Shown: positions 1-12,026, counted from the first letter of the stretch. The stretch: 64,000 nt of DNA from Vibrio viridaestus (GCF_003856525.1 NZ_RJVQ01000002.1:248001-312000), one strand, 5' to 3'. Numbers and translations: made by a program. The notes: generated by a model not told the origin, from the sequence alone.

Positions 1-492
1 GGGGATAATGACAACTTGTACCCATTCTACGAAAACTTTTATGCTGGTGGTTTTTCTACATTACGCGGATTTAGTTCTAACACAGCAGGTCCTAAAGCCG
101 TGTATAAGAGTTATGCTGACAGCAACAACGGGACTCTCTATGGCTCAGATGAGTCTGCTGGGGGTAACGCGACTGCATTGGCCAGTATCGAGTTAATTGT
201 ACCAACACCATTTGCTTCTGAAGAAACTCAGAGTCAGGTGAGAACCAGTATCTTCTATGATATGGCGAGTGTTTGGGACACTGAGTTTGATTACAACAGT
301 GCAGGTGCAGATTACGGAAATGAATACTACTATGACTATTCTGATCCGACGAACTACCGTTCTTCCGTTGGTGCGGCAGTTCAATGGATGTCTCCTATGG
401 GACCATTGGTATTCGCAATAGCAAAACCAATCAAGAAATACGAAGGCGATGATGAAGAGTTCTTCTCGTTCACGATTGGCCGAACATTCTAA
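1..492 (+). CDS. bamA: Outer membrane protein assembly factor BamA, C-terminal part (partial)
   Basis: The reading frame is open from base 1, so the gene begins before the window and only about 163 C-terminal residues are seen. They form the end of an Omp85-type beta barrel, which folds and inserts other outer-membrane proteins. Visible marks are the segment GGFSTLRGF near the start, which matches the conserved RGF motif of the inward-folded L6 loop, alternating aromatic barrel strands, and a terminal Phe typical of outer-membrane barrels. The stop lies 13 bases before skp, the usual bamA-skp-lpxD order in gammaproteobacteria. Confidence 0.93.
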   Translation, partial: GDNDNLYPFYENFYAGGFSTLRGFSSNTAGPKAVYKSYADSNNGTLYGSDESAGGNATALASIELIVPTPFASEETQSQVRTSIFYDMASVWDTEFDYNSAGADYGNEYYYDYSDPTNYRSSVGAAVQWMSPMGPLVFAIAKPIKKYEGDDEEFFSFTIGRTF

Positions 493-505
493 AAATGAGG
501 ATATT

Positions 506-1018
506 ATGTTAAAGAACCTTGTAAAAGCGGCTGGAGTTAGTCTGGTTATTCTGAGCTCATCTCTATTTGCTCATGCTGCTGAAGCTGCACAGAAAATTGC
601 TTATATCAATACTGCTAAAGTATTTCAGTCGCTTCCTCAAAGAGAAGTTGCATTACAGAAAATGCAAAATGAATTCAAAGATAAAGCGAATGAACTTCAA
701 AGTTTAAAAGAAGAAATTAAAACCAAAGTTGAAAAACTTAAACGCGATAGCTCATTGATGAACAGTGATGAAGTTGAAAAACTTCGCATCGACATCGGTC
801 AGCTAGATAGCAAATATAAAATCAAAGCTCAGGCTTTAGAGAAAGCATCTTCTTCTCGTGAAGCAGAAGAAAAACATAAATTATTTAAAATTATCCAGGA
901 TGCGGTTGCTAAAGTAGCCAAGAAAGAAGGTTACGACATGGTTATTGATGTGCAGACCATGCAGTATGGTAACCCAGCTTATGATATTTCAGATCAAGTA
1001 ATTAAACAGTTAAAATAG
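506..1018 (+). CDS. skp: Periplasmic chaperone Skp (OmpH)
   Basis: A 170-residue protein with a cleavable signal peptide (about residues 1-22, ending near AHAAEA) followed by a long charged coiled coil (about 45-115), the tentacle arms of the trimeric Skp chaperone that holds unfolded outer-membrane proteins in the periplasm. The start at 506 is chosen because AGGA lies just upstream and the hydrophobic signal follows at once; longer in-frame starts overlap bamA. It sits between bamA and lpxD, its usual place, and the gap to lpxD is only 7 bases, so the two are probably cotranscribed. Confidence 0.95.
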   Translation: MLKNLVKAAGVSLVILSSSLFAHAAEAAQKIAYINTAKVFQSLPQREVALQKMQNEFKDKANELQSLKEEIKTKVEKLKRDSSLMNSDEVEKLRIDIGQLDSKYKIKAQALEKASSSREAEEKHKLFKIIQDAVAKVAKKEGYDMVIDVQTMQYGNPAYDISDQVIKQLK

Positions 1019-1025
1019 AGTTGTT

Positions 1026-2057
1026 ATGACACAAGTTACGTTAGGCCGTTTGGCAGAGATTACAAAAGGTAAAGTGATCGGAGATGAGTCTGTCGTTATT
1101 ACGTCAGTCGCACCAATGGATAGAGCATCAACCGGTCAAATTACTTTTTTGTCAAATCCGAAATACGCCAAGCATTTGGAATCGTGTCAGGCTTCGGCTG
1201 TTATGGTTAAAGAGGCTCAGCAGTCTCTTTGCACCAGTAATGCTTTGGTTGTAGATGATCCATATGTTGCCTTTGCGAGAGTTGCACAGGTTTTAGATAC
1301 AACACCTAAACCCGCATATGAAATTTCATCATCGGCTGTTATAGCTAATGATGTTAAGTTGGGGAAGAATGTTTGTATTGGTGCAAATGCCGTTATCGAA
1401 TCGGGGGTTGAACTCGGTGATGAGGTTATTATCGGTGCGGGTTGCTTTGTGGGGAAAAATGCCAAGATTGGTAACAACACGAAGTTATGGGCTAACGTAA
1501 CAATTTATCATTCCGTTGAAATAGGAGAACATTGCTTAATCCAAGCTGGAACGGTTATTGGTGCTGATGGTTTTGGTTATGCCAATGAGAAAGGTGAGTG
1601 GATTAAAATTCCTCAGCTTGGCACTGTTATTATTGGTAACCGGGTCGAGATCGGGGCATGCTCTTGTATTGACCGTGGTGCGCTTGATAATACCGTTATC
1701 GAAGACAATGTTATCCTTGACAACCTTCTCCAGATTGCCCACAACGTTCATATTGGTTATGGAACGGCGATGGCTGGAGGAACGATAGTCGCAGGCAGTA
1801 CATCAATTGGAAAATATTGTATTATTGGCGGCGCATCGGTGATTAATGGACACATCGAAATTGCTGATGGTGTCACGATTACCGGTATGGGAATGGTGAT
1901 GAGAAGCATAACTGAAAAAGGTATGTATTCTTCAGGCATCCCTCTCCAAACCAACAAGGAGTGGCGTAAAACCGCGACTCGAGTTCATCGTATCGATGAA
2001 ATGAATAAGCGACTCAAAGCGCTTGAAAAAATGCTAGAGCCAAAAGAGGACGCATAA
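1026..2057 (+). CDS. lpxD: UDP-3-O-(3-hydroxyacyl)glucosamine N-acyltransferase
   Basis: A 343-residue acyltransferase for the third step of lipid A synthesis, adding a hydroxyacyl chain from ACP to the 2-amino group of UDP-3-O-acyl-glucosamine in the cytoplasm. The N-terminal uridine-binding region (about 1-100) is followed by many hexapeptide repeats (about 100-290) of a left-handed beta helix. The catalytic-type His lies in the segment [14 protein letters not shown] helical C-terminus ends in acidic residues. Length agrees with E. coli LpxD (341). A strong intrinsic terminator follows directly. Confidence 0.96.
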   Translation: MTQVTLGRLAEITKGKVIGDESVVITSVAPMDRASTGQITFLSNPKYAKHLESCQASAVMVKEAQQSLCTSNALVVDDPYVAFARVAQVLDTTPKPAYEISSSAVIANDVKLGKNVCIGANAVIESGVELGDEVIIGAGCFVGKNAKIGNNTKLWANVTIYHSVEIGEHCLIQAGTVIGADGFGYANEKGEWIKIPQLGTVIIGNRVEIGACSCIDRGALDNTVIEDNVILDNLLQIAHNVHIGYGTAMAGGTIVAGSTSIGKYCIIGGASVINGHIEIADGVTITGMGMVMRSITEKGMYSSGIPLQTNKEWRKTATRVHRIDEMNKRLKALEKMLEPKEDA

Positions 2058-2073
2058 AAGTCCACTTTTTATG

Positions 2074-2102
2074 AAAAGCTCGCCAAAAGCGAGCTTTTTT
2101 TG
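2074..2102 (+). terminator. Intrinsic terminator after lpxD
   Basis: A perfect stem AAAGCTCGC/GCGAGCTTT with a four-base loop is followed by a run of T. It lies 17 bases after the lpxD stop and before fabZ, so it should limit read-through from bamA-skp-lpxD into fabZ-lpxA. Confidence 0.85.
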
Positions 2103-2104
2103 AT

Positions 2105-2110
2105 TATAAT
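2105..2110 (+). promoter_or_regulatory. Possible -10 element for fabZ
   Basis: A perfect TATAAT lies directly behind the lpxD terminator and 30 bases before the fabZ start codon. No good -35 hexamer is seen at the normal distance, so the promoter call is tentative; it would give fabZ-lpxA its own transcription start. Confidence 0.4.
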
Positions 2111-2140
2111 GCCGCATAATTTTGTATTGAAGATAGGAAT

Positions 2141-2599
2141 ATGACTTTGACTACTGAAAAGAAAACGATGGATATTACTGAGATTCAGTCTCTGCTACCA
2201 CATCGCTACCCATTTCTTTTGATTGATCGCGTGACCGATTATGAAGAAGGTAAATACCTCGTTGGATTGAAAAATGTATCAGTCAATGAGCCTCAGTTTA
2301 CTGGTCATTTTCCTCAACTTCCTGTCTTTCCTGGTGTTTTAATTCTAGAAGCGATGGCTCAGGCAACGGGTCTTTTAGCGTTTAAAACGTTCGGTGCACC
2401 AAAAGAAAATGAACTTTATTACTTTGCCAGTATCGACAATGCTAAATTTAGAAAACCTGTTTCTCCAGGTGATCAGCTTTTTGTTGAAGTTGAATTCTTG
2501 AAAGAACGCCGTGGTATTGCTTTATTTAATGGTGTGGCAAAAGTAGACGGCGAAGTTGTCTGCTCTGCTGAATTAAAATGTGCTCGCAGAGAGTTTTAA
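2141..2599 (+). CDS. fabZ: 3-hydroxyacyl-[acyl-carrier-protein] dehydratase FabZ
   Basis: A 152-residue hot-dog-fold dehydratase that removes water from 3-hydroxyacyl-ACP in fatty acid elongation. The catalytic pair is visible: His56 in [11 protein letters not shown] and Glu70 in LILEAMAQ. Length fits E. coli FabZ (151). The start at 2141 is preceded by AGGA at 7 bases. The next gene, lpxA, begins one base after the stop, implying translational coupling, which balances fatty acid and lipid A synthesis. Confidence 0.96.
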   Translation: MTLTTEKKTMDITEIQSLLPHRYPFLLIDRVTDYEEGKYLVGLKNVSVNEPQFTGHFPQLPVFPGVLILEAMAQATGLLAFKTFGAPKENELYYFASIDNAKFRKPVSPGDQLFVEVEFLKERRGIALFNGVAKVDGEVVCSAELKCARREF

Positions 2600-2600
2600 T

Positions 2601-3389
2601 ATGATTCATGAAACCGCCCAAATACATCCAAGTGCGATTGTTGAAGACGGTGCCATTATTGGCGCGAACGTAAAAATCGGTCCATTTTGTCTTGTAGAAA
2701 GTAATGTCGAAATTGGCGATGAAACGGAGCTCCTTTCCCACGTTGTTGTGAGAGGACCAACTAAGATTGGTAAACAAAACCGTATCTTTCAATTTGCCTC
2801 TATTGGTGAGGCGTGTCAGGACCTGAAATATAAAGGTGAACCGACACAGCTTATCATTGGTGATCGTAATACCATTCGTGAAAGTGTGACTATGCACAGA
2901 GGTACGGTACAAGATAGCGGTATTACACAGGTAGGCAGTGATAACCTGTTTATGATCAATGCTCACGTAGCGCATGATTGTGTTATTGGTGATCGTTGTA
3001 TTTTTGCTAACAACGCGACGCTAGCTGGGCATGTAACTGTTGGTAATCAGGCTATCATTGGTGGCATGTCGGCTATTCACCAGTTTTGTCATATTGGTGA
3101 TCACTGTATGCTTGGTGGGGGCTCCATTGTTGTTCAAGATGTTCCTCCATTTTTCATGGCTCAGGGTAACCACTGTGCGCCATTTGGCGTCAATATCGAA
3201 GGACTTAAGCGTAGAGGCTTTGAAAAAGCGGAGATTCATGCTATTCGCCGAGCGTATAAATCGTTGTACCGCAATGGTCTAACGCTTGAACAGGCTAAAG
3301 ATGAAATTTCAAAAGAAGCGCAAGAATTCACATCCCTTGCTTTACTGCTGGAATTTTTGAATAAGTCTGAACGTGGTATTATTCGTTAA
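2601..3389 (+). CDS. lpxA: Acyl-ACP--UDP-N-acetylglucosamine O-acyltransferase LpxA
   Basis: A 262-residue left-handed beta-helix acyltransferase, exactly the E. coli length, catalysing the first step of lipid A synthesis. Hexapeptide repeats fill about residues 5-190 and a helical domain follows. The general-base His125 is visible in NAHVAHDC. The start at 2601 gives the canonical beginning [12 protein letters not shown]; a longer frame into fabZ is not needed. Ends before a clear terminator. Confidence 0.97.
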   Translation: MIHETAQIHPSAIVEDGAIIGANVKIGPFCLVESNVEIGDETELLSHVVVRGPTKIGKQNRIFQFASIGEACQDLKYKGEPTQLIIGDRNTIRESVTMHRGTVQDSGITQVGSDNLFMINAHVAHDCVIGDRCIFANNATLAGHVTVGNQAIIGGMSAIHQFCHIGDHCMLGGGSIVVQDVPPFFMAQGNHCAPFGVNIEGLKRRGFEKAEIHAIRRAYKSLYRNGLTLEQAKDEISKEAQEFTSLALLLEFLNKSERGIIR

Positions 3390-3413
3390 TAGCATCAAAA
3401 CGTAGAAGTAGAT

Positions 3414-3449
3414 AAAGACCGTTTTAGTCTTTGGCTAACGGTCTTTTTT
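3414..3449 (+). terminator. Intrinsic terminator after lpxA
   Basis: Stem AAAGACCGTT/AACGGTCTTT with a 13-base loop and a T-rich tail. It separates lpxA from lpxB. Confidence 0.75.
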
Positions 3450-3489
3450 CATTATTTCGGAACCTTAAGTTCAACCGTAGCGTGTGAAA

Positions 3490-4641
3490 ATGACAGTAAA
3501 CAATTCAGAGTTAACAATCGGTATCGTCGCTGGTGAAATGTCTGGAGATACTCTCGGCGAGGGGTTGATTAAGTCAATAAAAAGAAACTATCCCAATGCT
3601 CGATTTGTTGGAATCGGCGGGCCTAAAATGATAGCGCAAGGCTGTGAAAGTTTATTTGATATTGAAGAACTTGCCGTCATGGGGTTGGTCGAAATACTGG
3701 GCAAGATTCCTCGGGGATTCCAAATCAAAGCAGAGCTTGTTACCCACTTTCAAAATAATCGGCCAGATGTATTTATCGGTATCGATTCACCAGAATTCAA
3801 TCTTCGTTTAGAACACGATCTCAAACACAAGGTAGGAATCAAAACGGTTCATTACGTTAGCCCCTCAGTTTGGGCATGGCGGCAAAAGCGCATCCATAAG
3901 ATAGCCGCGGCGACCAATCTTGTACTGGCGTTTCTACCTTTTGAGAAGGCTTTCTACGACAAGTTTAATGTTCCTTGTGAATTCATTGGTCATACCTTGG
4001 CAGACGCAATACCAATGACGTCGGACAAAATTCAGGCGAGAGAGGAGTTAGGTCTCGACCTTGATAGAAAATGGTTAGCCGTATTACCCGGAAGTCGCGG
4101 CAGTGAACTAAAAATGTTGTGTGAGCCATTTATTAAAGCTTGTCAGGTCGTTGCAAAGAACGAGCCCGATATTGGTTTTGCTGTTGCGTTAGTTAATCAA
4201 AAGCGGCGAGAGCAGTTTATCGAAGCATGGCAGGCATTGGCACCAGAACTGACCTTTACTTTAATTGACGACACAGCAAGGCATGTTATTGCGGCCGCAG
4301 ATGCCGTTATGCTTGCTTCAGGAACGGTTGCTCTTGAGTGTATGTTGGTGAATCGGCCCATGGTGGTTGGTTATCGAGTGAATGCGATTACCGCTTGGAT
4401 AGCGCGCCGGTTAGTGAAGACAAAATATGTTTCTCTGCCAAATATTCTTGCTGATCGTGAGTTGGTTAAGGAATTTTTACTGGAAGAATGTACGGCGGAA
4501 AATCTGTCAGGCGAAGTGCTAAAGTTATTAAACGGCGATACTTCAGATATGCAAAAGAGCTTTACCGAGATGCACGCATGGATACGCAAAGATGCAGATA
4601 CTCAGGCTGCCAGAGCCGTTCTCAATTTAATTGGTAAGTAG
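3490..4641 (+). CDS. lpxB: Lipid-A-disaccharide synthase
   Basis: A glycosyltransferase (383 residues from the ATG at 3490) that joins UDP-diacylglucosamine and lipid X to form the lipid A disaccharide at the inner membrane. Family features are the N-terminal [28 protein letters not shown], the segment [14 protein letters not shown], and the nucleotide-binding [13 protein letters not shown] two codons earlier (3484) is an equally possible start, as no clear Shine-Dalgarno decides. It lies one base before rnhB, so those two are cotranscribed. Confidence 0.95.
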   Translation: MTVNNSELTIGIVAGEMSGDTLGEGLIKSIKRNYPNARFVGIGGPKMIAQGCESLFDIEELAVMGLVEILGKIPRGFQIKAELVTHFQNNRPDVFIGIDSPEFNLRLEHDLKHKVGIKTVHYVSPSVWAWRQKRIHKIAAATNLVLAFLPFEKAFYDKFNVPCEFIGHTLADAIPMTSDKIQAREELGLDLDRKWLAVLPGSRGSELKMLCEPFIKACQVVAKNEPDIGFAVALVNQKRREQFIEAWQALAPELTFTLIDDTARHVIAAADAVMLASGTVALECMLVNRPMVVGYRVNAITAWIARRLVKTKYVSLPNILADRELVKEFLLEECTAENLSGEVLKLLNGDTSDMQKSFTEMHAWIRKDADTQAARAVLNLIGK

Positions 4642-4642
4642 T

Positions 4643-5275
4643 ATGAAAAAGGAAAATGTTGAACTCGATAAGTTTATCTATCCAGAAGGGTTCCACCTTT
4701 TTGCCGGAATCGATGAAGTAGGTAGAGGTCCTCTCGTTGGGGATGTGGTTACTGCGGCTGTGATCTTGGATCCCAATAACCCGATTGAAGGGCTTACAGA
4801 TTCTAAAAAGCTATCTGAGAAAAAACGTTTAGCACTCTTTCCTGAAATTCAGCAAAAGGCGCTTGCATGGTCAGTAGGGCGATGTTCTCCAGAGGAAATT
4901 GATGAGCTTAATATACTGCATGCAACGATGTTAGCGATGAAAAGAGCGGTAGAGGCGTTACCAATCCAACCTGATTATGTCTTAGTTGATGGCAACAGAG
5001 TACCTCCTGAGTTATTGATGCCTGCTTCAGCGATAGTCAAAGGAGACTTGCGCGTTGCGGAAATCAGCGCTGCGTCTATTATCGCGAAAGTTGTCAGAGA
5101 CAGTGAAATGGAGGCATTAGATAAACAGTATCCTCAGTTTGGTTTTGCCCAGCACAAAGGCTATCCGACCAAAGCTCATCTCGCAGCAATTGAACAACAT
5201 GGTGTAATAGATGCTTATCGTAAAAGTTTTAAGCCGGTAAAACTGGTACTTGAACGACTTGCAGAAGACAAATAA
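4643..5275 (+). CDS. rnhB: Ribonuclease HII
   Basis: A 210-residue type 2 RNase H that cuts RNA in RNA-DNA hybrids and removes single misincorporated ribonucleotides. The acidic metal-binding site is clear: [12 protein letters not shown] (Asp-Glu), VDGNR, and the Asp of the C-terminal segment [14 protein letters not shown] is also conserved. The ATG at 4643 is chosen over an upstream TTG inside lpxB. lpxB-rnhB-dnaE is the common gammaproteobacterial order. Confidence 0.96.
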   Translation: MKKENVELDKFIYPEGFHLFAGIDEVGRGPLVGDVVTAAVILDPNNPIEGLTDSKKLSEKKRLALFPEIQQKALAWSVGRCSPEEIDELNILHATMLAMKRAVEALPIQPDYVLVDGNRVPPELLMPASAIVKGDLRVAEISAASIIAKVVRDSEMEALDKQYPQFGFAQHKGYPTKAHLAAIEQHGVIDAYRKSFKPVKLVLERLAEDK

Positions 5276-5335
5276 TATTGTCGATTATCTTGACGATTGA
5301 ATCCGAACTAAAAGAAAGCGATAGGTATCTTTTTA

Positions 5336-8300
5336 ATGTCAGAACCTAAATTTATCCATCTAAAAGTCCATAGTGATTTCTCCATGGTTGATGGACTGTC
5401 AAAGGTCCAACCGTTAGTGAAAAAAGTGGCAGAGATGGGCATGCCGGCGATGGCACTTACGGATTTTACTAACCTATGCGGTTTAGTTAAGTTTTATAGT
5501 GCCGCACACAATAATGGCGTAAAGCCAATTGTGGGAGCCGATTTTTTGGTTCAATCTGAAGAATTTGGTGACGAGCTTACCAGATTAACCCTGATTGCTG
5601 CCAATAATACAGGGTACAAACATCTGACGTTACTGATCTCAGAAGCGTATCTACGAGGTCATGTTCAGCATCAGCCTGTGATTGATAAAGAGTGGTTAAT
5701 TCAGCATAGCGAAGGATTGATAGCTCTTAGTGGTGCGAAACAAGGTGATGTAGGTCAGGCGCTTCTTAAGGGAAATAATGCCTTAGTTGAAAGCTGTATT
5801 GCATTCTATAAGCAGTATTTCTCAGATCGATATTATGTTGAGTTGGTTAGGACGGGGCGTGCAGACGAAGAATCGTATCTTCATTTCGCGGTTGAACTAG
5901 CTGAACAATATGACTTGCCTGTAGTGGCTACAAACGACGTTGTTTTTCTCAACAGAGATATGTTTGATGCACATGAAATTCGTGTTGCGATCCATGATGG
6001 GTACACGCTGGAAGATCCAAGAAGACCGAAAAATTACAGTCCGCAACAGTATCTTCGCAGCGAAGAGGAAATGTGTGATCTTTTCTCTGATATTCCTGAA
6101 GCGTTAATCAATTCAGTTGAGATAGCAAAGCGTTGTAATGTCACTGTTCGCTTGGGGGAATATTTCTTACCTAACTTCCCGACAGAAGGCATGGAAATTG
6201 AAGACTTTTTGGTGAAAAAGTCCCAAGAAGGGCTTGAAGAGCGTCTTGAATTTCTGTTTCCTGATCCGCAAGTTAGACAGCAGAAACGACCTGAATACGA
6301 TGAACGTCTGGAAATCGAACTTGGCGTAATCAACCAGATGGGATTCCCTGGCTACTTCCTTATCGTAATGGAATTTATCCAGTGGTCAAAAGATAACGAT
6401 ATACCGGTAGGGCCGGGACGAGGTTCTGGTGCGGGTTCGCTCGTGGCCTATTCATTAAAAATTACCGACTTAGATCCCCTCGAATACGACTTGCTGTTCG
6501 AACGTTTCTTGAACCCTGAACGTGTTTCCATGCCCGATTTCGACGTCGACTTTTGTATGGATAAGCGAGATTTGGTGATCGATCACGTAGCGGACATGTA
6601 TGGTCGTGATGCTGTATCGCAGATCATTACCTTTGGCACCATGGCTGCAAAAGCGGTTATCCGAGATGTTGGGCGTGTACTGGGACATCCATTTGGATTT
6701 GTCGATAGAATTTCTAAACTAGTGCCACCGGATCCCGGTATGACATTAGAGAAGGCGTTTAAGGCTGAACCTGCATTGCAGGAGCTTTACGACAACGACG
6801 AAGAAGTTCATGAGCTTATTGATATGTGTCGCATCCTCGAAGGGTGTACACGAAATGCTGGTAAGCACGCTGGTGGGGTTGTTATCTCTCCGACAACGAT
6901 TACTGACTTTGCCCCAATATACTGTGATGCTGAGGGACGACACCCAGTTACTCAATTTGATAAAAATGATGTTGAGACTGCTGGACTCGTTAAATTTGAC
7001 TTTTTAGGATTAAGAACATTAACTATCATCGATTGGGCACTAGGTCTGATTAACCCTCGTCGGGAAAAGAACGGCCTAGATCCGGTCAGAATTGAATCGA
7101 TCGACTTAGCGGATCATTCGTCATTTAAAACATTACAAAACTCAGAAACGACTGCGGTGTTCCAGTTAGAATCCCGCGGTATGAAAGATTTGATTAAGCG
7201 ACTACAGCCTGACTGTTTCGAAGATATTATCGCGTTAGTGGCTTTGTTTCGTCCTGGTCCTTTGCAATCGGGCATGGTTGATAACTTTATCGACCGTAAG
7301 CATGGCCGAGAGCCCGTTTCTTACCCAGATGAAAAATGGCAACACGAGTCGCTTAAAGAAATTCTAGACCCGACTTATGGCATTATCCTGTATCAAGAAC
7401 AGGTCATGCAGATTGCTCAGGTTCTTGCTGGTTATACTCTTGGTGGCGCAGATATGCTGCGGCGTGCGATGGGTAAGAAAAAGCCAGAAGAAATGGCTAA
7501 GCAGCGAGCGGTATTTGAACAGGGCGCTATCGACAATAATGTAGATGGCGAACTGGCAATGAAAATTTTTGACCTAGTAGAGAAATTTGCTGGGTATGGT
7601 TTTAACAAGTCGCACTCAGCGGCTTATGCACTCGTTTCCTATCAGACACTGTGGTTAAAAACACATTTCCCTGCTGAATTCATGGCCGCGGTGATGACCG
7701 CCGATATGGATAACACCGAAAAGGTTGTTGGTCTGGTTGACGAGTGTTTTCGAATGAAACTAGAGGTGTTACCGCCAGATATCAATGCGGGACTCTATCG
7801 GTTTAATGTCGATGATAATGGCGCCATTGTTTATGGTATTGGTGCGATTAAAGGGGTCGGGGAAGGCCCGATTGATGCCATTCTTGAAGCAAGGCAAAGT
7901 GGTGGCTACTTTAAAGATCTCTTCGATTTTTGTGCGCGAATTGATTTAAAACGTGTCAATAAGCGTGTAATCGAAAAGCTAATTTATGCAGGAGCATTGG
8001 ATCGCCTAGGTCCTCATCGTGCCGCGTTAATGGCGTCTCTTGATGATGCTGTGAAAGCTGCGAGTCAGCATAAACAGGCGGAATCATTTGGCCAAACTGA
8101 TATGTTTGGCGTATTGACTGATGCGCCCGAAGATGTGGAACTTAAGTATCGCCAAGTCCCTGCATGGCCGGAAAAAGTATGGCTAGAAGGTGAACGGGAA
8201 ACCCTTGGACTATATTTAACTGGGCATCCAATTAATAGTTACATTAAGGAACTAAAGCATTACACCAGCTGTCGATTAAAAGATTTAACCCCAACAAGAC

Positions 8301-8815
8301 GCGATCAATCGCTGACTGTGGCAGGATTAGTCATTGCAGCAAAAGTGATGACAACGAAAAGAGGTTCAAGAATTGGTATTCTTTCACTTGATGATCGTTC
8401 AGGACGAGTGGAAGCTATGCTATTCTCTGACGCCTTAGATCAGTATGCAGAATTGCTGGAAAAGGATAAAATTTTAATCGTAACCGGACAGGTCAGCTTT
8501 GATGACTTCAACGGTGGGCTTAAAATGACAGTCCGCGAAATCATGGACTTGGATTCAGCTCGAGAGAAAAATGCCAGAAGCTTATCCCTGTCTGTTTATC
8601 AGTCTCAGGTTGATGAGCCATTTTTTGAGCGTTTTTGTCAGATTTTAGAGCCGCATAAGGCAGGTAGTGTACCAGTACATGTATACTATCAGCGAGAAAA
8701 TGCCAGAGCTCGACTCACACTGGGAACCGAATGGCGTGTCACCCCAAGTGATGATTTATTATACGAATTAAAACAGTTACTTGGCCAAGACCAGGTAGAA
8801 CTCGAATTTAACTAA
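5336..8815 (+). CDS. dnaE: DNA polymerase III alpha subunit
   Basis: The replicative polymerase, 1159 residues (E. coli 1160). Domains in order: PHP domain from the N-terminus ([13 protein letters not shown]), the C-family polymerase palm with the catalytic aspartates in [14 protein letters not shown] around residue 400, fingers, a helix-hairpin-helix region (about 830-900), an OB fold (about 990-1070, [14 protein letters not shown]) and a C-terminal tau-binding domain. It lies 60 bases after rnhB and 42 before accA and is probably part of the same transcript. Confidence 0.98.
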   Translation: MSEPKFIHLKVHSDFSMVDGLSKVQPLVKKVAEMGMPAMALTDFTNLCGLVKFYSAAHNNGVKPIVGADFLVQSEEFGDELTRLTLIAANNTGYKHLTLLISEAYLRGHVQHQPVIDKEWLIQHSEGLIALSGAKQGDVGQALLKGNNALVESCIAFYKQYFSDRYYVELVRTGRADEESYLHFAVELAEQYDLPVVATNDVVFLNRDMFDAHEIRVAIHDGYTLEDPRRPKNYSPQQYLRSEEEMCDLFSDIPEALINSVEIAKRCNVTVRLGEYFLPNFPTEGMEIEDFLVKKSQEGLEERLEFLFPDPQVRQQKRPEYDERLEIELGVINQMGFPGYFLIVMEFIQWSKDNDIPVGPGRGSGAGSLVAYSLKITDLDPLEYDLLFERFLNPERVSMPDFDVDFCMDKRDLVIDHVADMYGRDAVSQIITFGTMAAKAVIRDVGRVLGHPFGFVDRISKLVPPDPGMTLEKAFKAEPALQELYDNDEEVHELIDMCRILEGCTRNAGKHAGGVVISPTTITDFAPIYCDAEGRHPVTQFDKNDVETAGLVKFDFLGLRTLTIIDWALGLINPRREKNGLDPVRIESIDLADHSSFKTLQNSETTAVFQLESRGMKDLIKRLQPDCFEDIIALVALFRPGPLQSGMVDNFIDRKHGREPVSYPDEKWQHESLKEILDPTYGIILYQEQVMQIAQVLAGYTLGGADMLRRAMGKKKPEEMAKQRAVFEQGAIDNNVDGELAMKIFDLVEKFAGYGFNKSHSAAYALVSYQTLWLKTHFPAEFMAAVMTADMDNTEKVVGLVDECFRMKLEVLPPDINAGLYRFNVDDNGAIVYGIGAIKGVGEGPIDAILEARQSGGYFKDLFDFCARIDLKRVNKRVIEKLIYAGALDRLGPHRAALMASLDDAVKAASQHKQAESFGQTDMFGVLTDAPEDVELKYRQVPAWPEKVWLEGERETLGLYLTGHPINSYIKELKHYTSCRLKDLTPTRRDQSLTVAGLVIAAKVMTTKRGSRIGILSLDDRSGRVEAMLFSDALDQYAELLEKDKILIVTGQVSFDDFNGGLKMTVREIMDLDSAREKNARSLSLSVYQSQVDEPFFERFCQILEPHKAGSVPVHVYYQRENARARLTLGTEWRVTPSDDLLYELKQLLGQDQVELEFN

Positions 8816-8857
8816 ATTTCAGCCGTTATATTAAAGCTGAGAAAAAAGGATCGGTAA

Positions 8858-9817
8858 ATGAGCCTAAACTTTCTAGAATTTGAAAAACCTATCGCTGAAC
8901 TCGAAGCAAAGATAGAAGCGCTTCGCGATGTTTCACGTCACGGGGGTGACGCATCAGTTGATTTGGATAAAGAAATTGAACAGCTAGAAAAAAAGAGCAT
9001 TGAATTAAAAAAGAAAATTTTCAATGATTTAGGTGCATGGCAAGTGGCTCAACTTGCGAGACACCCACTGCGTCCATACACACTAGACTACATCAAGTAT
9101 GTGTTTACAGACTTTGATGAGTTGGCTGGTGATCGCGCTTATGCTGATGATAAGGCGATCGTCGGTGGTATCGCTCGCTTAGAAGGCCGACCAGTGATGA
9201 TCATTGGGCATCAGAAAGGGCGTGAAACGAAAGAAAAAGTAAAACGCAATTTTGGTATGCCTAAGCCAGAAGGATACCGTAAAGCTCTTCGTCTAATGAA
9301 AATGGCTGAGCGTTTTGGTATGCCGATTATTACGTTCATCGATACTGCTGGAGCATATCCAGGTGTCGGAGCTGAAGAACGTGGTCAATCTGAAGCGATT
9401 GCTACAAACCTCAAAGTGATGGCTGGTCTTAACGTTCCTGTCATTTGTAATGTGATTGGTGAAGGCGGTTCTGGTGGTGCACTGGCGATCGGCGTTGGTG
9501 ACTACGTTAACATGCTCCAGTATTCTACTTACTCGGTAATTTCACCTGAAGGCTGTGCATCGATTCTTTGGCGTGATTCAGAAAAAGCGCCTCAAGCTGC
9601 AGAAGCTATGGGATTGACGGCTCCTCGCTTGAAGGAGCTAGAATTGATCGACAGTATTATCGATGAACCGCTAGGCGGAGCTCATTCTGATCATGAGCAA
9701 ATGGCTGCCAATATGAAAGCGACGCTGTTAAGTCAGTTGTCTGATCTTGAATCGTTGGATACTGAAGCTCTGCGTGATAGACGCTATCAACGATTAATGA
9801 GCTACGGCTATTGCTAA
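8858..9817 (+). CDS. accA: Acetyl-CoA carboxylase carboxyltransferase subunit alpha
   Basis: A 319-residue subunit (exact E. coli length) of the carboxyltransferase that makes malonyl-CoA for fatty acid synthesis, acting with AccD. Visible features are the N-terminal helical hairpin, [18 protein letters not shown], the crotonase-like core [18 protein letters not shown] and [15 protein letters not shown], which provides the oxyanion hole. Start at 8858 follows AAAAGGA. A strong terminator closes the gene. Confidence 0.97.
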   Translation: MSLNFLEFEKPIAELEAKIEALRDVSRHGGDASVDLDKEIEQLEKKSIELKKKIFNDLGAWQVAQLARHPLRPYTLDYIKYVFTDFDELAGDRAYADDKAIVGGIARLEGRPVMIIGHQKGRETKEKVKRNFGMPKPEGYRKALRLMKMAERFGMPIITFIDTAGAYPGVGAEERGQSEAIATNLKVMAGLNVPVICNVIGEGGSGGALAIGVGDYVNMLQYSTYSVISPEGCASILWRDSEKAPQAAEAMGLTAPRLKELELIDSIIDEPLGGAHSDHEQMAANMKATLLSQLSDLESLDTEALRDRRYQRLMSYGYC

Positions 9818-9834
9818 TACTCATTTTGTAGTGA

Positions 9835-9868
9835 GAAGGGTTGGGTAATTGCCAACCCTTTTTCTTTT
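9835..9868 (+). terminator. Intrinsic terminator after accA
   Basis: Stem AAGGGTTGG/CCAACCCTT with a seven-base loop and a long T tract, 18 bases after the accA stop. It marks the probable end of the lpxB-rnhB-dnaE-accA transcript. Confidence 0.88.
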
Positions 9869-9892
9869 TGTCCTCTGAACGAGATTCAAATC

Positions 9893-11209
9893 ATGGAATA
9901 TGACTTGTTCACCCAATTTCGCGATGTTATCGAACGCTACAGAAAGCCCTCTAGCCAGATTGTTTTGGCGCTGAGCGGTGGGCTAGATTCTCGGGCTATG
10001 TTGCACTTACTTCGACAATATCAAGATAATTGTTATTGCACTATTCAGGTTGTGCATGTTCATCATGGTCTGAGTTCAAACGCAGATTACTGGGCTAAAC
10101 AGTGTGCAGACTGGTGTCATGAGGTGGGTTTTCCTTTTCATCTGGAAAAAGTAGACCTCGGTAATCTTCAGGGAGAGAGTATTGAACAGGTCGCCCGATC
10201 AGCCCGTTATGAAGCATTAAAGCACTATATTGGTTCAGATGATCTTTTACTTACAGCGCAACATGCTGACGATCAGCTAGAGACATTTCTACTCGCACTA
10301 AAAAGAGGGAGTGGGCCAAAAGGGTTATCAGGAATGGCTGAATGCATGGGGTTTGGAGCTGGATATTTAGTTCGACCATTTCTGAAGGCTTCTCGACAAA
10401 GTATTGAAAAGTATTCGAAATATCATGATCTTAAATGGGTAGAGGACGAGAGCAATGCTGATGAACGGTTTGACCGAAACTATATTCGTCATCAAGTCAC
10501 GCCTGTTCTTAGCTCTCGATGGCCTCATATTCGTAAGGCGGTTCAGCGTAGTGCAGAGCTCTGCTATCAGCAAGAAGAACTTATTCGTTTACTCTTGGCA
10601 GATGAATTGCATCGAGTAATAGAGACGGATTATTCTCTAAATATTGATGGATTACGTCATAAACCCACAGCCGTCATACATCAGTTAATCCGTTATTGGT
10701 TAGAAAAACTGGCTGTTTCTATGCCAAGCCAAAGGCATTTAGAGATGATTTGGGATGAGGTCGCGTTAGCCAAAGCTGATGCTAATCCCCAGTTGAAACT
10801 CCAGAATAATGAGATTCGCCGCTTTAATCAGCGTTTATATTGTACTGAAATCTATAATGATATTTCATTATGGACTACAGATGTTACACTCAACGTCCCA
10901 GTACAATTACCTGATAACCTTGGTGTTTTATCGCTTGTCGAGAAATCTAATAGTGGTTGTTTGAGTAATGTGATTTTGCAGCAGAGACTTCGTGTGATAT
11001 TTAATCCTGAGGGGCTGAAAGCAACTCCGTTACATAAACACGGTAAGAAGACATTAAAGTTTTGGTTTCAGGAATATGGAGTACCTAGTTGGTTGCGTCG
11101 GCGTACGCCTATATTGATGGCTGGTAATGATGTAGTGGCGGTTGGTGATTTGTTCATAAACCAACAATATGCCGGAGATAGTCTCCTGCTGAATTGGCAG
11201 CACCAGTAG
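9893..11209 (+). CDS. tilS: tRNA(Ile)-lysidine synthase TilS
   Basis: A 438-residue ATP-dependent ligase that converts cytidine-34 of the CAU-anticodon tRNA-Ile to lysidine, which switches its reading from AUG to AUA. The PP-loop SGGLDS is at residues 28-33; HVHHGL and the N-type ATPase domain follow. The middle substrate-binding region and a C-terminal TilS_C domain (about 355-430, LKFWFQEYGVPSWLRRRTP) are present. It follows accA, as in other gammaproteobacteria, but behind a terminator. Confidence 0.94.
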   Translation: MEYDLFTQFRDVIERYRKPSSQIVLALSGGLDSRAMLHLLRQYQDNCYCTIQVVHVHHGLSSNADYWAKQCADWCHEVGFPFHLEKVDLGNLQGESIEQVARSARYEALKHYIGSDDLLLTAQHADDQLETFLLALKRGSGPKGLSGMAECMGFGAGYLVRPFLKASRQSIEKYSKYHDLKWVEDESNADERFDRNYIRHQVTPVLSSRWPHIRKAVQRSAELCYQQEELIRLLLADELHRVIETDYSLNIDGLRHKPTAVIHQLIRYWLEKLAVSMPSQRHLEMIWDEVALAKADANPQLKLQNNEIRRFNQRLYCTEIYNDISLWTTDVTLNVPVQLPDNLGVLSLVEKSNSGCLSNVILQQRLRVIFNPEGLKATPLHKHGKKTLKFWFQEYGVPSWLRRRTPILMAGNDVVAVGDLFINQQYAGDSLLLNWQHQ

Positions 11210-11241
11210 AGTGTTAAAATAAATAATTGAGATAGATAGCG

Positions 11242-11547
11242 ATGATTGGACGATTTTTTTCTGTGTGTGCATTGTTTCTCTCTTTAGGCGCCATGGCGGC
11301 TGATATGTCCGCAATAGCACAAAAAGCGGCCGTTTGTGGTGCATGTCATGGACGGGATGGGGTTGCAACTATCGATGGTTACCCCAATCTTAAAGGGCAG
11401 AATGAAAAATATCTGGTAAGTTCACTGAAGGCTTACCGCGATAATAAAAGACTGGGGCCAATGGCAACATTGATGTCAGCTCAGTCTTCTCGTTTAAGTG
11501 ATGAGGATATCGAAGCACTTGCTGCATACTATGCTAATATGAAATAA
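11242..11547 (+). CDS. Small periplasmic c-type cytochrome
   Basis: A 101-residue cytochrome c with a signal peptide (about 1-20). The haem attachment motif is CGACH (Cys32, Cys35, His36), and Met74 in RLGPMATLM is the likely sixth ligand. It resembles one half of cytochrome c4 or the c553 type that passes electrons to oxidases. It lies 32 bases after tilS on the same strand. The precise electron partner cannot be told from sequence. Confidence 0.88.
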   Translation: MIGRFFSVCALFLSLGAMAADMSAIAQKAAVCGACHGRDGVATIDGYPNLKGQNEKYLVSSLKAYRDNKRLGPMATLMSAQSSRLSDEDIEALAAYYANMK

Positions 11548-11656
11548 AGCATTGATGAGACATATTATTGGTCTGATGTTTGCAAGGTCACTTTGGTGGT
11601 ATATTGATTGTTTAATATGGCTAGTCAATAATGCTAGCTGTAAATCTAAAGTTTAA

Positions 11657-12004
<348 letters not shown>

Positions 12005-12026
12005 TTTCACGTTGTTTGAACATAAG

